Assembly: GCF_029227915.1 (NCBI RefSeq) | Contig: NC_079875.1 | Span: 2,170,001 to 2,234,000, forward strand | Length of the DNA stretch: 64,000 bases | Direction: 5' to 3' | Source of the DNA: Hydractinia symbiolongicarpus | Taxonomy: Eukaryota; Cnidaria; Hydrozoa; Anthoathecata; Hydractiniidae | Position numbers and translations under genes: made by a program | Part shown: positions 51,692 to 61,900 of the stretch, one piece after another | How the letters are laid out: every line of letters starts with the position of its first letter | How positions within the stretch are numbered: position 1 is the first letter of the stretch | Notes under the pieces: generated by a model | What the model was told of the DNA's origin: nothing | What the model saw: the letters and a program-made list of their open reading frames with translations, nothing else | The model's database searches: none

Positions 51692-54088
51692 TTATACATT
51701 TAAGGTACCCCTTATGTCCCTGATCCTTTGACTGGGAGCGTTTCGAAGTTTGGTTCCAATTATGCGTCTCATCTCTTGTTCGTTCGCATCTTTAAAACGC
51801 TCGTTGACAGATTCTAGAGAGAAAGAAATAGCTTATTTCCAGATAAATAATAGATTTTTATAGAAACGTAGTCAGTAAATGTTTGAGAAATAGACCAATG
51901 AACCTAACGCGATCATTTGCATACTATGTAATAGCAAAACGATTTACTCATTATTTTTGTAAATGACTGTAGCACAGTAGAACATTCTTAAAACATTATA
52001 ACTTGAATCAACCGTGCCTTTCTCAATCATTCTCTCTATCCAAAAACTAAGAGAAAACACACCATACATAGAAGGGTAACAACGTAATACATCAGCTAAT
52101 ACACGTACCTACTATAATTCTATAAATTAATTTCCCTTCCAGCGGGACTTTGTCTTTCTTGCCTTTTAAATTGGCTTGCGCCATGAATGTAGTGGTGAAG
52201 ATCCTGACGAAAATTAAAATTAAAATTAAAGGTAAGTAGAAATAAACTACTAAGGAGAGTGTATTTCCTTAAGGAGAAAAAATTATACCTTTACCTATTC
52301 ATTGCGAGACGTACAGCATCTCTGTAGTCCACCCCGCCAATTTGTGATATTTGTTGTTTCTAAAAAGATAAACTAGATTGTGTAAATTAAAGGTATTACA
52401 ATAATGCTAGTTTCAAAATTAAGAATATAAATAAAATCACTAAAGCCTGGTTCCCACCAATGCGTTTATCGATAAACAGATGTTTATTTTTAAAGTCATA
52501 AAGTTAAAACTGAACAATTTTACATTGCTTTCCGATTTGAGTCATGATGTCGACATTAAATGATAATGATCAAATAATAAAAATATCATTCAATGTTAAA
52601 ATGGGATATCAGGCTAATAAAAACCTCACCATTGCCGTGAAGTCTTCAGGATTTCCCAAACGTTCCTCACAAAGCTCAAGTTCTTCCCTGTTGTCAATTT
52701 GAACCAGAGGCCTTTTGTCAACTGGTACCTGGTTTTGCCCTTCCATACCATCTATTCGCCTTTCCAGGCGAACAAGGTACCTGCACATTTTCTTTTGATT
52801 CTCCAGAATCTGATTGCATGTTTCTAAATTGTATATAAAATGTAACAAACCCATTTAAACAAAGGAAAATTAAAAACATAGTATTGGACGTTTACAAAGA
52901 TTACAAAGAAAAGTTATACCTTGTAACGAGTCTAATGATGGTTTTTTTGATGAACTTTGAGAGCTATAAAAATTCGGAAACTAATCTTCAGAATGACCCA
53001 AAAACTCAATAAAACATTACACATACATTTTCACATTACAAACATATTATCACACAACGAATAAAATAATTAAATCAAAAACGTACGTGTTTCCACTTTC
53101 TTCAAAGCAAGGCTGATGTGTCAATATTGATGACAGATTATTGAAAGCCGAACTATTAAAAGTAAACAATAATGCCAATGAAATTGAATCCTTAACAAGT
53201 TTTTTATAGACAGGGTGTTAAACAATCACAATATAATAAATAATCTTATTTACCTGTTATCCACATTGCACAAGTTCAAAAAACTCAGATTCTGTGTGTC
53301 AGGAACTTCGAATGACACATCGTTAGCAAGGCTGAAGAATAAGTTAATTCTTTATAATCACTAAGACATGTAAAATATGTCTCAATATACAGTATGTATA
53401 AAAAAATACTAGCCTTTTAGATTGTTCAATTGCTATAGAAAAACTTTTTATTATCTTAAGAATTCATCCATATATATATATATATATATATAGAAACTCT
53501 TTCGGTTTAGCGCTTGTTTTTTCATACATACTTTAATATTTATTTCTTGACAATACTTCCTGCTGTTTTTTCTTTGGAGGAGAAAATGATGGAATAATTG
53601 GCAATGCTAACTCCGAGGTTTGGGGAAGCAAATCATTATAAACTACAAGTAAAATTTTAGAAGTAAACATTACACCATGTTTAAAAAGCATGGATATAAA
53701 ATTGGCTTTGGAAAAACAAGATTTACACACCTGGACTTTCTGATTCATCGTTATCAGATATACTGCTTGACACAGCATTACATTCACTTTCATTACCTAA
53801 AAACGAAAACAATATATATATTTATAAACTTGAAAATTATTTGTCTTATTTTGTTAAGGATATCACAACATCTTGAAAATTTAATTTATAAATACCGTTT
53901 TTTAAGATCCTGGTAATCTTATATCTTTGCCAATCATCTTTTGGGAGTGTTTTGGCTTTGAAGAGTTTGCCTGCTTCATATACACTTTTATTGGGCCAAA
54001 AAAACTTGTCTCCACTGATCCACTCGTTTGGGATAGTCAACATCTGTGTCCTGCCTCGATCAATAAACTCAACACATTGATGACTCAT
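51692..54088 (-). CDS. Spliced transposon accessory gene, DUF4806-like protein (343 aa model, 11 exons)
   Basis: Proposed coding exons, minus strand: 54088-53896, 53796-53731, 53642-53557, 53432-53410, 53331-53254, 53152-53087, 52963-52920, 52823-52630, 52359-52295, 52203-52109, 51813-51692. All introns are GT-AG, phases agree at every junction, and the total is 1032 nt ending in TAA. Residues 1-64 (FIDRGRTQMLTIPNEWI, FFWPN, LPKDDWQRYKI) resemble the N-terminus common to animal DUF4806 proteins. The middle is acidic, serine-rich and has PPKKKQQ, a possible nuclear signal. Residues 187-213 look coiled-coil. Residues about 224-300 (IDNREELELCEERLG, ISQIGGVDYRDAVRLAMNR, IFTTTFMAQANLKGKK) match the DUF4806 pattern. 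The start chosen has a purine at -3, and upstream codons are poly-hydrophobic. Exon 3's donor (GAA|GTATTG) and the 23 nt exon 4 are the weakest parts. Function unknown; DNA binding in transposition is inferred. Confidence 0.8.
53471..53492. repeat. (TA)11 microsatellite in an intron
   Basis: Perfect TA dinucleotide run inside the proposed intron between exons 3 and 4 of the DUF4806 gene. Confidence 0.95.
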
Positions 54089-54103
54089 TGCTACCAAATC
54101 TAT

Positions 54104-54763
54104 GAAAAAATAATAAAGAATAAGCAAAAAAATTAAAAAAAGGTAATGCAAAAGTCTTTCTTTTTAAGAGTTTAATGCATCATTAAACAAAATGATTGCT
54201 CCTTGAAAGAAATTGAGAAATCAATTCATTGATTAAATTTATACTAGCTGAGTCTTGATTGTTACTAACTCTATTATTATTATCTCTATAATAATAGCCG
54301 TATTTTGTCTGTCCGCCAGAAAAGTGTTGTGCAACGGGCACACAAAATAGCGTGTAATTTAAAGAAAGAAGGACGACACCGTTTATTTTTATTTGTAATT
54401 ATAATATATTGTACACACAATATGTAACAAGATGTAACCTTTTCAACTATATCAACTGAAAAATTATGTAAAATGGATCCCAAATAGTAGAGGTCAACTT
54501 GAGTTACAACAAAATACACTAATTTTTGTGTAAGTACCTAAAGTATATAATGGCTTTTCACTCAAACTAGAATTTCGTTCCTAAAAGTTGCTCAATCGGA
54601 AAGAAAACACAATTTGCTCAACAAATAATCACAAAAGAGAAACTTATTAATTTGTAAAAATGTAAAAACATATAAATATAGTATATATATATATACAGTT
54701 ATATGCTTTATGCACTTTTTCATATTAAGCAATGTAAAGCCAAACATGAATAACAAGTAAGTT
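54104..54763. other. Intergenic region between transposase and DUF4806 genes
   Basis: AT-rich 660 bp separating two minus-strand genes. It must hold the 3' end of the transposase transcript and, unless the genes are co-transcribed, the promoter of the second gene. A TTTTTTCATAG acceptor-like site lies just before 54099, so the second gene may have an upstream noncoding exon here. A minus-strand AATAAA occurs at 54387-54382, about 380 nt beyond the transposase stop. The open frames in this stretch are low-complexity, and I do not call them genes. Confidence 0.55.
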
Positions 54764-56647
54764 CTAATACTTTGTTTTTTCAAATTCGTGTAGAAAAGGA
54801 AAAAGAGCAAAACCATTTCGGTGTGGTAAACAAACAACTTTTCTTTTCAACATGTTTTTTGGAAATTCTTTTCGTTTACCAGTAATCTTTTCAACAAAAA
54901 AGATATTTAACAAAGATGATTCTGCTGGTGATTTGTAAATACTTCCAAGGCTGCAAGGTTTTAAAACTGTCCCAATTATTTGGTTAGAATGTTTTTGAGC
55001 TTCATTAACAACACAAAACTTTCCTGATTCAAGTAAAAAACAAGAATCTTTCAGGTGATCAGCAGAGATGAATGGGGTGGGTTTAGACTTTTCAACCAAA
55101 GAAGACAATTCACTTTCTCGTTTGATAACTTGGGCAACCGGGTTATTATTACTTCTAACATTTTTTTTCAACACCTGCATATAATTTTCAAATTTGAAAG
55201 CTGATAGGTGGTTTAAGGAACTTTGAAAATTTTCAGCATCGTCACATAAGTGGATCAATGAGTGGACATTGTAAGAGATAAATTTTCTTCCATAAACATC
55301 TTTTGATTTAATGACAAACCAGAGTAATAATTCTCGACAATAACCCAAAAGTCGATAACGAGATTGACTAGAATCATTTAGAAGGATGCTCATTGAAATA
55401 TGAAGACCAAGGAAGTGTTCATACACATTATGAGAAACAATCCATTTCAAAACAACTGGACCAAGATATAGCAAAAACTGCCTGAATTCAGTTGCTTTCC
55501 AGTATGGAAGATCACGTAAGGGCCTTGGTTGACGATTAAATTCTGTTGGCATAGAACCAGAAATATTATTCAAGCGAGAAGAAATTTGTGAGATGTGATT
55601 AGATGATAACCTGATTTGAAGTGGCCCTTTAGTTAAGAACTGCAACATACGCTTCATCACTCCTAACAACACAAGGTGCATATAGTCCAATGTAAACTTT
55701 GACACACAATCAAAATTAAGCTGAGAGACTAATGGACTGATACATTTCTGGTGTGGATGGTATAAAAATTGTTTAAAATGTTGATCGTTCCTTGCTATTT
55801 CTGAACCATCATGAAGAAATACTACTCGGTTGTCAATATACTGGCCTTTTATATTACACCTCTCACATGAATAATACCCAGTATGACTGACTACACACTT
55901 CAAGAAAGCTCTTGCCGGTGCATCACATACAAATGCTTTTAAAAAAAATTGAAATGTTTTTTCCTCAACTTCCAGGCCATTTATCTGAAGAAAATTTACT
56001 TCGTTTAAAAAATCTTCCAAAAATTCATTTGTAGAATTGGGCTTTGAGGTGCCATGATAGAGAGCAATAACAAAAACACTGTCAGAGTTGTTCAACGAAC
56101 CAAGGATCGGCCATAACTGTGATTGAGATGACTTTGACAAAGGAAGGCCATCTATGTTTACTGTCAAAAAAAGATTGTTTTCATTCATAAGACAGTGGTG
56201 AAGTTTTAACATCTTTTTCACTTGTTTAACAATACCAACATAAGAATAAATTCCACCACATTTATGAGCAGTTTCGACATGACGTGGTGTTTCAAGTAGA
56301 GTTCTACTATCTGCAGGAAGTTCAGTCATGCCATGTTTACGTAATATCAACAAAAGTTGATTTAAACACTCTCTGGAACATCCACTTTTAGCTGCCCATC
56401 GTGAAATGTCAGATAAAATTAATGATTCTGGATTGGTCACTGTATCCAGACTGTTATACAGAATTTCATTTTCATTTGATGAGAATGAGGAATCTAAAGG
56501 CTCGTCATCACAACTGATACATCTATCATTTTCATTGTCAGAAGGATTGCTTAACAGGTCATGTTGATCACTATCTTCACCGTTTAAAATCTCGTCAACT
56601 TTTTGATTAACCAATCTCCTTTCTTTGCGGAGACGGGAATCATTCAT
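54764..56647 (-). CDS. CMC/EnSpm-type transposase (about 627 aa)
   Basis: Catalyses cut-and-paste movement of this element in the nucleus. The open frame extends to 56764. I start at the methionine at 56647 because an intron-like acceptor (AAATTTTCAG) ends at 56666, and the 39 residues before this start are mostly AT-rich translation (FIYIYILFFKF). Residues 1-120 are charged, with an acidic stretch. The core has the motifs I associate with animal EnSpm transposases: NIDGLPLSKSS (D166), FVCDAPARAFLK (D242), HTGYYSCERC with a C-x2-C pair (C261, C264), FTLDYMHLVLLGVMKRML (D321, H324) and SAFKFENYMQVLKK (E487, candidate third acidic residue). D166 and D242 are the likely first two catalytic residues. 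The reading frame is uninterrupted and of ordinary family length. Upstream noncoding or coding exons may exist. The family call is secure; the exact N-terminus is not. Confidence 0.92.
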   Translation of the reverse strand: MNDSRLRKERRLVNQKVDEILNGEDSDQHDLLSNPSDNENDRCISCDDEPLDSSFSSNENEILYNSLDTVTNPESLILSDISRWAAKSGCSRECLNQLLLILRKHGMTELPADSRTLLETPRHVETAHKCGGIYSYVGIVKQVKKMLKLHHCLMNENNLFLTVNIDGLPLSKSSQSQLWPILGSLNNSDSVFVIALYHGTSKPNSTNEFLEDFLNEVNFLQINGLEVEEKTFQFFLKAFVCDAPARAFLKCVVSHTGYYSCERCNIKGQYIDNRVVFLHDGSEIARNDQHFKQFLYHPHQKCISPLVSQLNFDCVSKFTLDYMHLVLLGVMKRMLQFLTKGPLQIRLSSNHISQISSRLNNISGSMPTEFNRQPRPLRDLPYWKATEFRQFLLYLGPVVLKWIVSHNVYEHFLGLHISMSILLNDSSQSRYRLLGYCRELLLWFVIKSKDVYGRKFISYNVHSLIHLCDDAENFQSSLNHLSAFKFENYMQVLKKNVRSNNNPVAQVIKRESELSSLVEKSKPTPFISADHLKDSCFLLESGKFCVVNEAQKHSNQIIGTVLKPCSLGSIYKSPAESSLLNIFFVEKITGKRKEFPKNMLKRKVVCLPHRNGFALFPFLHEFEKTKY

Positions 56648-56664
56648 TGCCCAAAGTGACAGTA

Positions 56665-56674
56665 TCTGAAAATT
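56665..56674 (-). other. Candidate 3' splice site before the transposase start
   Basis: Minus strand AAATTTTCAG followed by ATACTGTCACTTTGGGCAATG. The intron would end at 56666 and the exon begin at 56665, 18 nt before the chosen start codon. The preceding pyrimidine tract is short and AT-rich. Confidence 0.5.
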
Positions 56675-56764
56675 TAGTTGAAGGTTTGTTTCAAATTTAA
56701 AAAACAAAATGTATATATATATAAATTTTATTTTACCAAAACATGTTTTCATTAATGACACCAA

Positions 56765-57745
56765 AATATAATTAGTTTTTAGTTATGTGGTCTCTTTATG
56801 TATGTTGATATTATGTAAACATGGCATAACTGAACTTTCTGCAGATTAAAATCACTCTGAAACACCTGGACAGTGTCATGAATGGTAAATATGAAAAATT
56901 GACTTTGTTGATTGACTGGTAAAGGAAGAAAGGCGGAGGGCAGAGCTTCCATTGACAGTTTGTACCGAAGAGCAATAAGACAGGGTTAGGATTAGAGTTA
57001 GATAAAGATAAAATTAGACAGTATTTTCCATTTAGCTTGAAGTTAGCTAGCGTCCTATATAGCTAGGTGCTACCTAATAACTAATTAGCTAGCTTCAGCA
57101 GTGTATAACAAAAACAAAATATATACATTTTCTCAATTTCTTTCAAGGTTAAAAGAAATAGTTTTTGTCTAAAAATAAAAGCATATAGAATAAAAATAAC
57201 GGTTCCTTCATTAAACACCAAAACCAGAAAACAAATTTGATTTCTTTAATATTTTCTTTCCAGTCTTTGTCCTTTTTTTTGACTACTGGCTGGCTAGCTG
57301 GGTTTGCTTGTTTACATATCGCCATCTTTCTGTAAAAGATGGCCGGGACCGACTTTTTGTGTCCAGGGAAACCGAACACGAATTTGACCTTTAGACTTAG
57401 TACTAAAAACCGCTGTACTCTATTCCGAGAATCACAAAACAAAAATACTTACTTTTTAAACGACCGGTATCCCGCAGATGCTTTCATGAAACTACCGCCA
57501 ATTTTTATTGAGTGTTCCAATGGTCAAGTGTCAAAGAATATCCGTCAGGGGGTGCAGGAAAACAAAATTACGACGTAATGAAATAAAAACGTATTATGAA
57601 GGGTCGCCAAAATACATTAGTATTTAAAAATAATTAAAAGTGACAATTACCACTTTCAATTTCGTGAAAAATTGATTTCCTACAAAATAAACATGCTAAC
57701 TAAGTTTGCGAACACCCCCGTTATTTTAAATCGAATTTTCCATAT
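56765..57745. other. Transposase leader/promoter region, no confident gene
   Basis: About 1 kb between the transposase frame and the right subterminal repeats. It holds scattered GCTAGC/TTAGCTAG motifs near 57040-57095 and a less AT-rich patch at 57300-57580. Two opposed open frames (97 codons minus at 57149-57442, 79 codons plus at 57339-57578) overlap this patch. Neither has a recognisable domain. A minus-strand ATGGCGATATG at about 57328 could begin a first exon, but I cannot connect it to the transposase. Confidence 0.5.
57321..57343. promoter_or_regulatory. Inverted pair of AAGATGGC boxes (possible initiator/YY1-like sites)
   Basis: GCCATCTT at 57321-57328 faces AAGATGGC at 57336-57343 across seven bases. 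AAGATGGC is the core of YY1-type sites often found just downstream of animal promoters. The position, about 700 bp upstream of the transposase start at the edge of the least AT-rich part of the element, makes a promoter role plausible, but nothing else supports it. Confidence 0.3.
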
Positions 57746-58086
57746 AAAAAATCGAACGTCTTTTAAAAGACGCATTTTAGACCACTTTTAGAAGTAGGAA
57801 AAGACGTCTTTTAAAAGACGCGTTTTAGATGCATTATAGCAAAAAGAGAAAGACGTCTTTTAAAAGATATATTTTAGATAACTTTTAGATGTCTTTTAAA
57901 AGACGTCTTTTAAAGATCTTCTAAAAGACATCTAAAATGCGTATACTACAGGATTCGCATTTATTTACTTTCAAAAGACGTATAAAAGATGTCTTTTGAA
58001 AGACGTTCTTAAGAAGATGCATTAAAGACATCTTAATAGCGTTTTCTAACAGAAGATTAAAAAAAGACATCTTAAGACGTCTAAAA
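57746..58086. repeat. Right subterminal repeats (AGACGTCT palindromes)
   Basis: A dozen or so copies of AAAGACGTCTTTTAAAAGAC-like motifs, AGACATCT and AGATGTCT in both orientations, mirroring the left zone in composition but not in order. Such zones flank the genes of CACTA/EnSpm elements and serve as binding sites for element-encoded proteins in the plant examples. Confidence 0.85.
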
Positions 58087-58106
58087 GACGTCTTGTGCCG
58101 GCTGGG
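58087..58106 (-). repeat. Terminal inverted repeat, right end
   Basis: Read on the minus strand it is CCCAGCCGGCACAAGACGTC, which matches the left end over the first 14 bases. Confidence 0.93.
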
Positions 58107-58108
58107 TC
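58107..58108. repeat. Target site duplication, right copy (TC)
   Basis: TC immediately after CCGGCTGGG and before CGGACTCGG, matching the left copy. Confidence 0.75.
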
Positions 58109-58979
58109 CGGACTCGGCCCGTATAGTCAAAAGTATACAAAGAAAGTACCCAGGGCGTAAACTCATTTCCCGAACGATTTTTGAAACTATTATTTCACCA
58201 CTAAAGCCAATGAGACTTGTAGTTTTCAGAAATGTTTTCATTTTTGATGAGACGCTGAATAAAAGGAGTTTAATCGCCGGCAAACGAAAACCTGCGATTT
58301 CCCGTAAATCCCGGGCTTGTCCCGTATAGTCGAATGTTTACAAAGAAAGTACCCTGTGAGTAAACTCATTTCCAGAACGATTTTTGAAATTGTTTTTTCA
58401 CCACTAAAACGCGTGAGACTTGTAGTTTTCAAAAGTGTTTTCATTTTTGATGAGACGCTGAATAAAAGAAGTTTAATCGCCGGCAAACGAAAACCCGCGA
58501 TTTCCCGTAAATCCCGGACTCAGCCCGTATAGTCAAAAGTATACAAAGAAAGTACCCAGGGAGTAAACTCATTTCCCGAACGATTTTTTAAATTATTTTT
58601 TCACCACTAAAACGCATGAGACTTGTAGTTTTCAGAAATGTTTTCATTTTTGATGAGACGCTTAGTGAAAGTGGTTTAATCGCCGGCAAACGAAAACCCG
58701 CGATTTCCCGTAAATCCCGGGCTTGGCCCGTATAGTCGTATGTATACAAAGAAAGTACCCTGTGAGTAAACTCATTTCCAGAACGATTTTTTAAATTATC
58801 TTTTACCACTAAAACGCATGAGACTTGTAGTTTTCAAAAATGTTTTCATTTTTGATGAGACGCTGAATAAAAGGAGTTTAATCGCCGGCAAACGAAAACC
58901 CGCGATTTCCCGTAAATCCCGCACTCGACCCGTATAGTCAAAAGTATACAAAGAAAGCACCCAGGGAGTAAACTCATTT

Positions 58980-61900
58980 CTCGAACGATTTTTTAAATTA
59001 TTTTTTCACCACTAAAACGCATGAGACTTGTAGTTTTCAGAAATGTTTTCATTTTTGATGAGACGCTTAGTGAAAGTGGTTTAATCGCCGGCAAACGAAA
59101 ACCCACGATTTCCCGTAAATCCCGGGCTTGGCCCGTATAGTTGAATGTATATAAAGAAAGTAACCAGGGAGTAAACTGATTTCCCGAACGATTTTTGAAA
59201 TTATTTCTGCACCACTAGAACGAATGAGACTTGTAGTTTCCAAAAATGTTTTTATTTTTAATGAGACGCTTGATGAAAGAGGTTTAATCGCCGGCAAACG
59301 AAATACCACGATTTCCCTAAATCCCGGGCTTGTCCCGTATAGTCGAATGTTTACAAAGAAAGTACCCTGTGAGTAAACTCATTTCCAGAACGATTTTTTA
59401 AATTGTTTTTTCACCACTAAAACGCGTGAGACTTGTAGTTTTCAAAAGTGTTTTCATTTTTGAGGAGACGTTGAATAAAAGAAGTTTAATCGCCGGCAAA
59501 AGAAAACCCGCGATTTCCCGTAAATCCAGGACTCGGCCCGTATAGTCAAAAGTGTACAAAGAAAGTACCCAGGGAGTAAACTCATTTCCCGAACGATTTT
59601 TTAAATTATTATTTCACCACTAAAACGCATGAGACTTGTAGTTTTCAGAAATGTTTTTATTTTTGATGAGACGCTTAGTGAAAGTGGTTTAATCGCCGGC
59701 AAACGAAAACCCGCGATTTCCCGTAAATTCAGGACTTGGCCCGTATGGTCGAATGTATACAAAGAAAGTACCCTGTGAGTAAACTCATTTCCAAAACGAT
59801 TTTTTAAATTATCTTTTCACCACTAAAACGCATGAGACTTGTAGTTTTCAAAAATGCTTTCATTTTTGATGAGACGCTGAATAAAAGGAGTTTAATCGCC
59901 GGCAAACGAAAACCTGCGATTTCCCGTAAATCCCGGGCTTGTCCCGTATAGTCGAATGTTTACAAAGAAAGTACCCTGTGAGTAAACTCATTTCCAGAAC
60001 GATTTTTGAAATTGTTTTTTCACCACTAAAACGCGTGAGACCTGTAGTTTTCAAAAGTGTTTTCATTTTTGATGAGACGCTGAATAAAAGAAGTTTAATC
60101 GCCGGCAAACGAAAACCCGCGATTTCCCGTAAATCCCGGACTCGGCCCGTATAGTCAAAAGTATACAAAGAAAGTACCCTGTGAGTAAACTCATTTCCAA
60201 AACGATTTTTTAAATTATCTTTTCACCACTAAAACGCATGAGACTTGTAGTTTTCAAAAATGCTTTCATTTTTGATGAGACGCTGAATAAAAGGAGTTTA
60301 ATCGCCGGCTAACGAAAACCTGCGATTTCCCGTAAATCCCGGGCTTGTCCCGTATAGTCGAATGTTTACAAAGAAAGTACCCAGGGAGTAAACTCATTTC
60401 CCGAACGATTTTTTAAACTATTATTTCACCACTAAAGCCAATGAGACTTGTAGTTTTCAGAAATGTTTTCATTTTTGATGAGACGCTTAATGAATGTGGT
60501 TTAATAGCTGGCAAACAAAAACCTGCGATTTCCCGCAAATTCCGGACTCGGCCCGTATAGTCAAAAGTATACAAAGAAAGTACCCAGGGAGTAAACTCAT
60601 TTCCCAAACGATTATTTAAATTATTATTTCACCACTAAAGCCCATGAGACTTGTAGTTTTCAGAAATGTTTTCATTTTTGATGAGACGCTAAATGAATGT
60701 GGTTTAATAGCCGGCAAACGAAAACCCGCGATTTCTTGTAAATCCCGGGCTTGGCCCGTATAGTCGAATGTATACAAAGAAAGTACCCTGTGAGTAAACT
60801 CTTTTCCCGAACGATTTTTTAAATTATTATCTTACCACTAAAACGCATGAGACTTGTAGTTTTCAGAAATGTTTTCATTTTTGATGAGACGCTTAGTGAA
60901 AGTGGTTTAATCGCCGGCAAACGAAAACCCACGATTTCCCGTAAATCCCGGGCTTGGCCCGTATAGTTGAATGTATATAAAGAAAGTAACAAGGGAGTAA
61001 ACTGATTTCCCGAACGATTTTTGAAATTATTTCTGCACCACTAGAACGAATGAGACTTGTAGTTTCCAAAAATGTTTTTATTTTTAATGAGACGCTTGAT
61101 GAAAGAGGTTTAATCGCCGGCAAACGAAATACCACGATTTCCCTAAATCCCGGGCTTGTCCCGTATAGTCGAATGTTTACAAAGAAAGTACCCTGTGAGT
61201 AAACTCATTTCCAGAACGATTTTTTAAATTGTTTTTTCACCACTAAAACGCGTGAGACTTGTAGTTTTCAAAAGTGTTTTCATTTTTGATGAGACGTTGA
61301 ATAAAAGAAGTTTAATCGCCGGCAAACGAAAACCCGCGATTTCCCGTAAATCCAGGACTCGGCCCGTATAGTCAAAAGTGTACAAAGAAAGTACCCAGGG
61401 AGTAAACTCATTTCCCGAACGATTTTTTAAATTATTATTTCACCACTAAAACGCATGAGACTTGTAGTTTTCAGAAATGTTTTTATTTTTGATGAGACGC
61501 TTAGTGAAAGTGGTTTAATCGCCGGCAAACGAAAACCCGCGATTTCCCGTAAATTCCGGGCTTGGCCCGTATGGTCGAATGTATACAAAGAAAGTACCCT
61601 GTGAGTAAACTCATTTCCAAAACGATTTTTTAAATTATCTTTTCACCACTAAAACGCATGAGACTGGTAGTTTTCAAAAATGCTTTCATTTTTGATGAGA
61701 CGCTGAATAAAAGGAGTTTAATCGCCGGCAAACGAAAACCTGCGATTTCCCGTAAATCCCGGGCTTGTCCCGTATAGTCGAATGTTTACAAAGAAAGTAC
61801 CCTGTGAGTAAACTCATTTCCAGAACGATTTTTGAAATTGTTTTTTCACCACTAAAACGCGTGAGACTTGTAGTTTTCAAAAGTGTTTTCATTTTTGATG

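Larger units (their letters stand above)
50616..58106 (-). mobile_element. EnSpm/CACTA-like (CMC) DNA transposon, 7491 bp, apparently complete
   Basis: A non-satellite island bounded by inverted termini beginning CCCAGCCGGCACAA and flanked by TC on both sides. Both genes point leftward, so the element's own 5' end is at 58106. Reading 5' to 3' on the minus strand it holds a right subterminal repeat zone, a leader region, a CMC-type transposase gene, a second multi-exon gene with a DUF4806-like domain, and a left subterminal repeat zone. Joining the flanks with one TC removed gives CGCAAATTCCGGACTCGG, identical to an intact neighbouring monomer near 49187-49204. Short TC duplication, palindromic subterminal repeats and the transposase motifs all fit CMC/EnSpm elements. 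The terminus starts CCCAG rather than the plant-type CACTA. No stop codon or frameshift was found in the transposase. Confidence 0.93.

Noticed and set aside
53677-54136. Plus-strand frames of 79 and 69 codons opposite the DUF4806 gene
   Set aside because: They overlap well-supported minus-strand exons and have low-complexity content.
54286-54837. Minus-strand frames of 77 and 81 codons between the two transposon genes
   Set aside because: AT-rich, hydrophobic translations with no domain. The second overlaps the end of the transposase in another frame.
57339-57578. 79-codon plus-strand frame in the transposase leader
   Set aside because: Its ATG has a good context, but there is no recognisable domain, no evidence of splicing, and the frame opposes both element genes.
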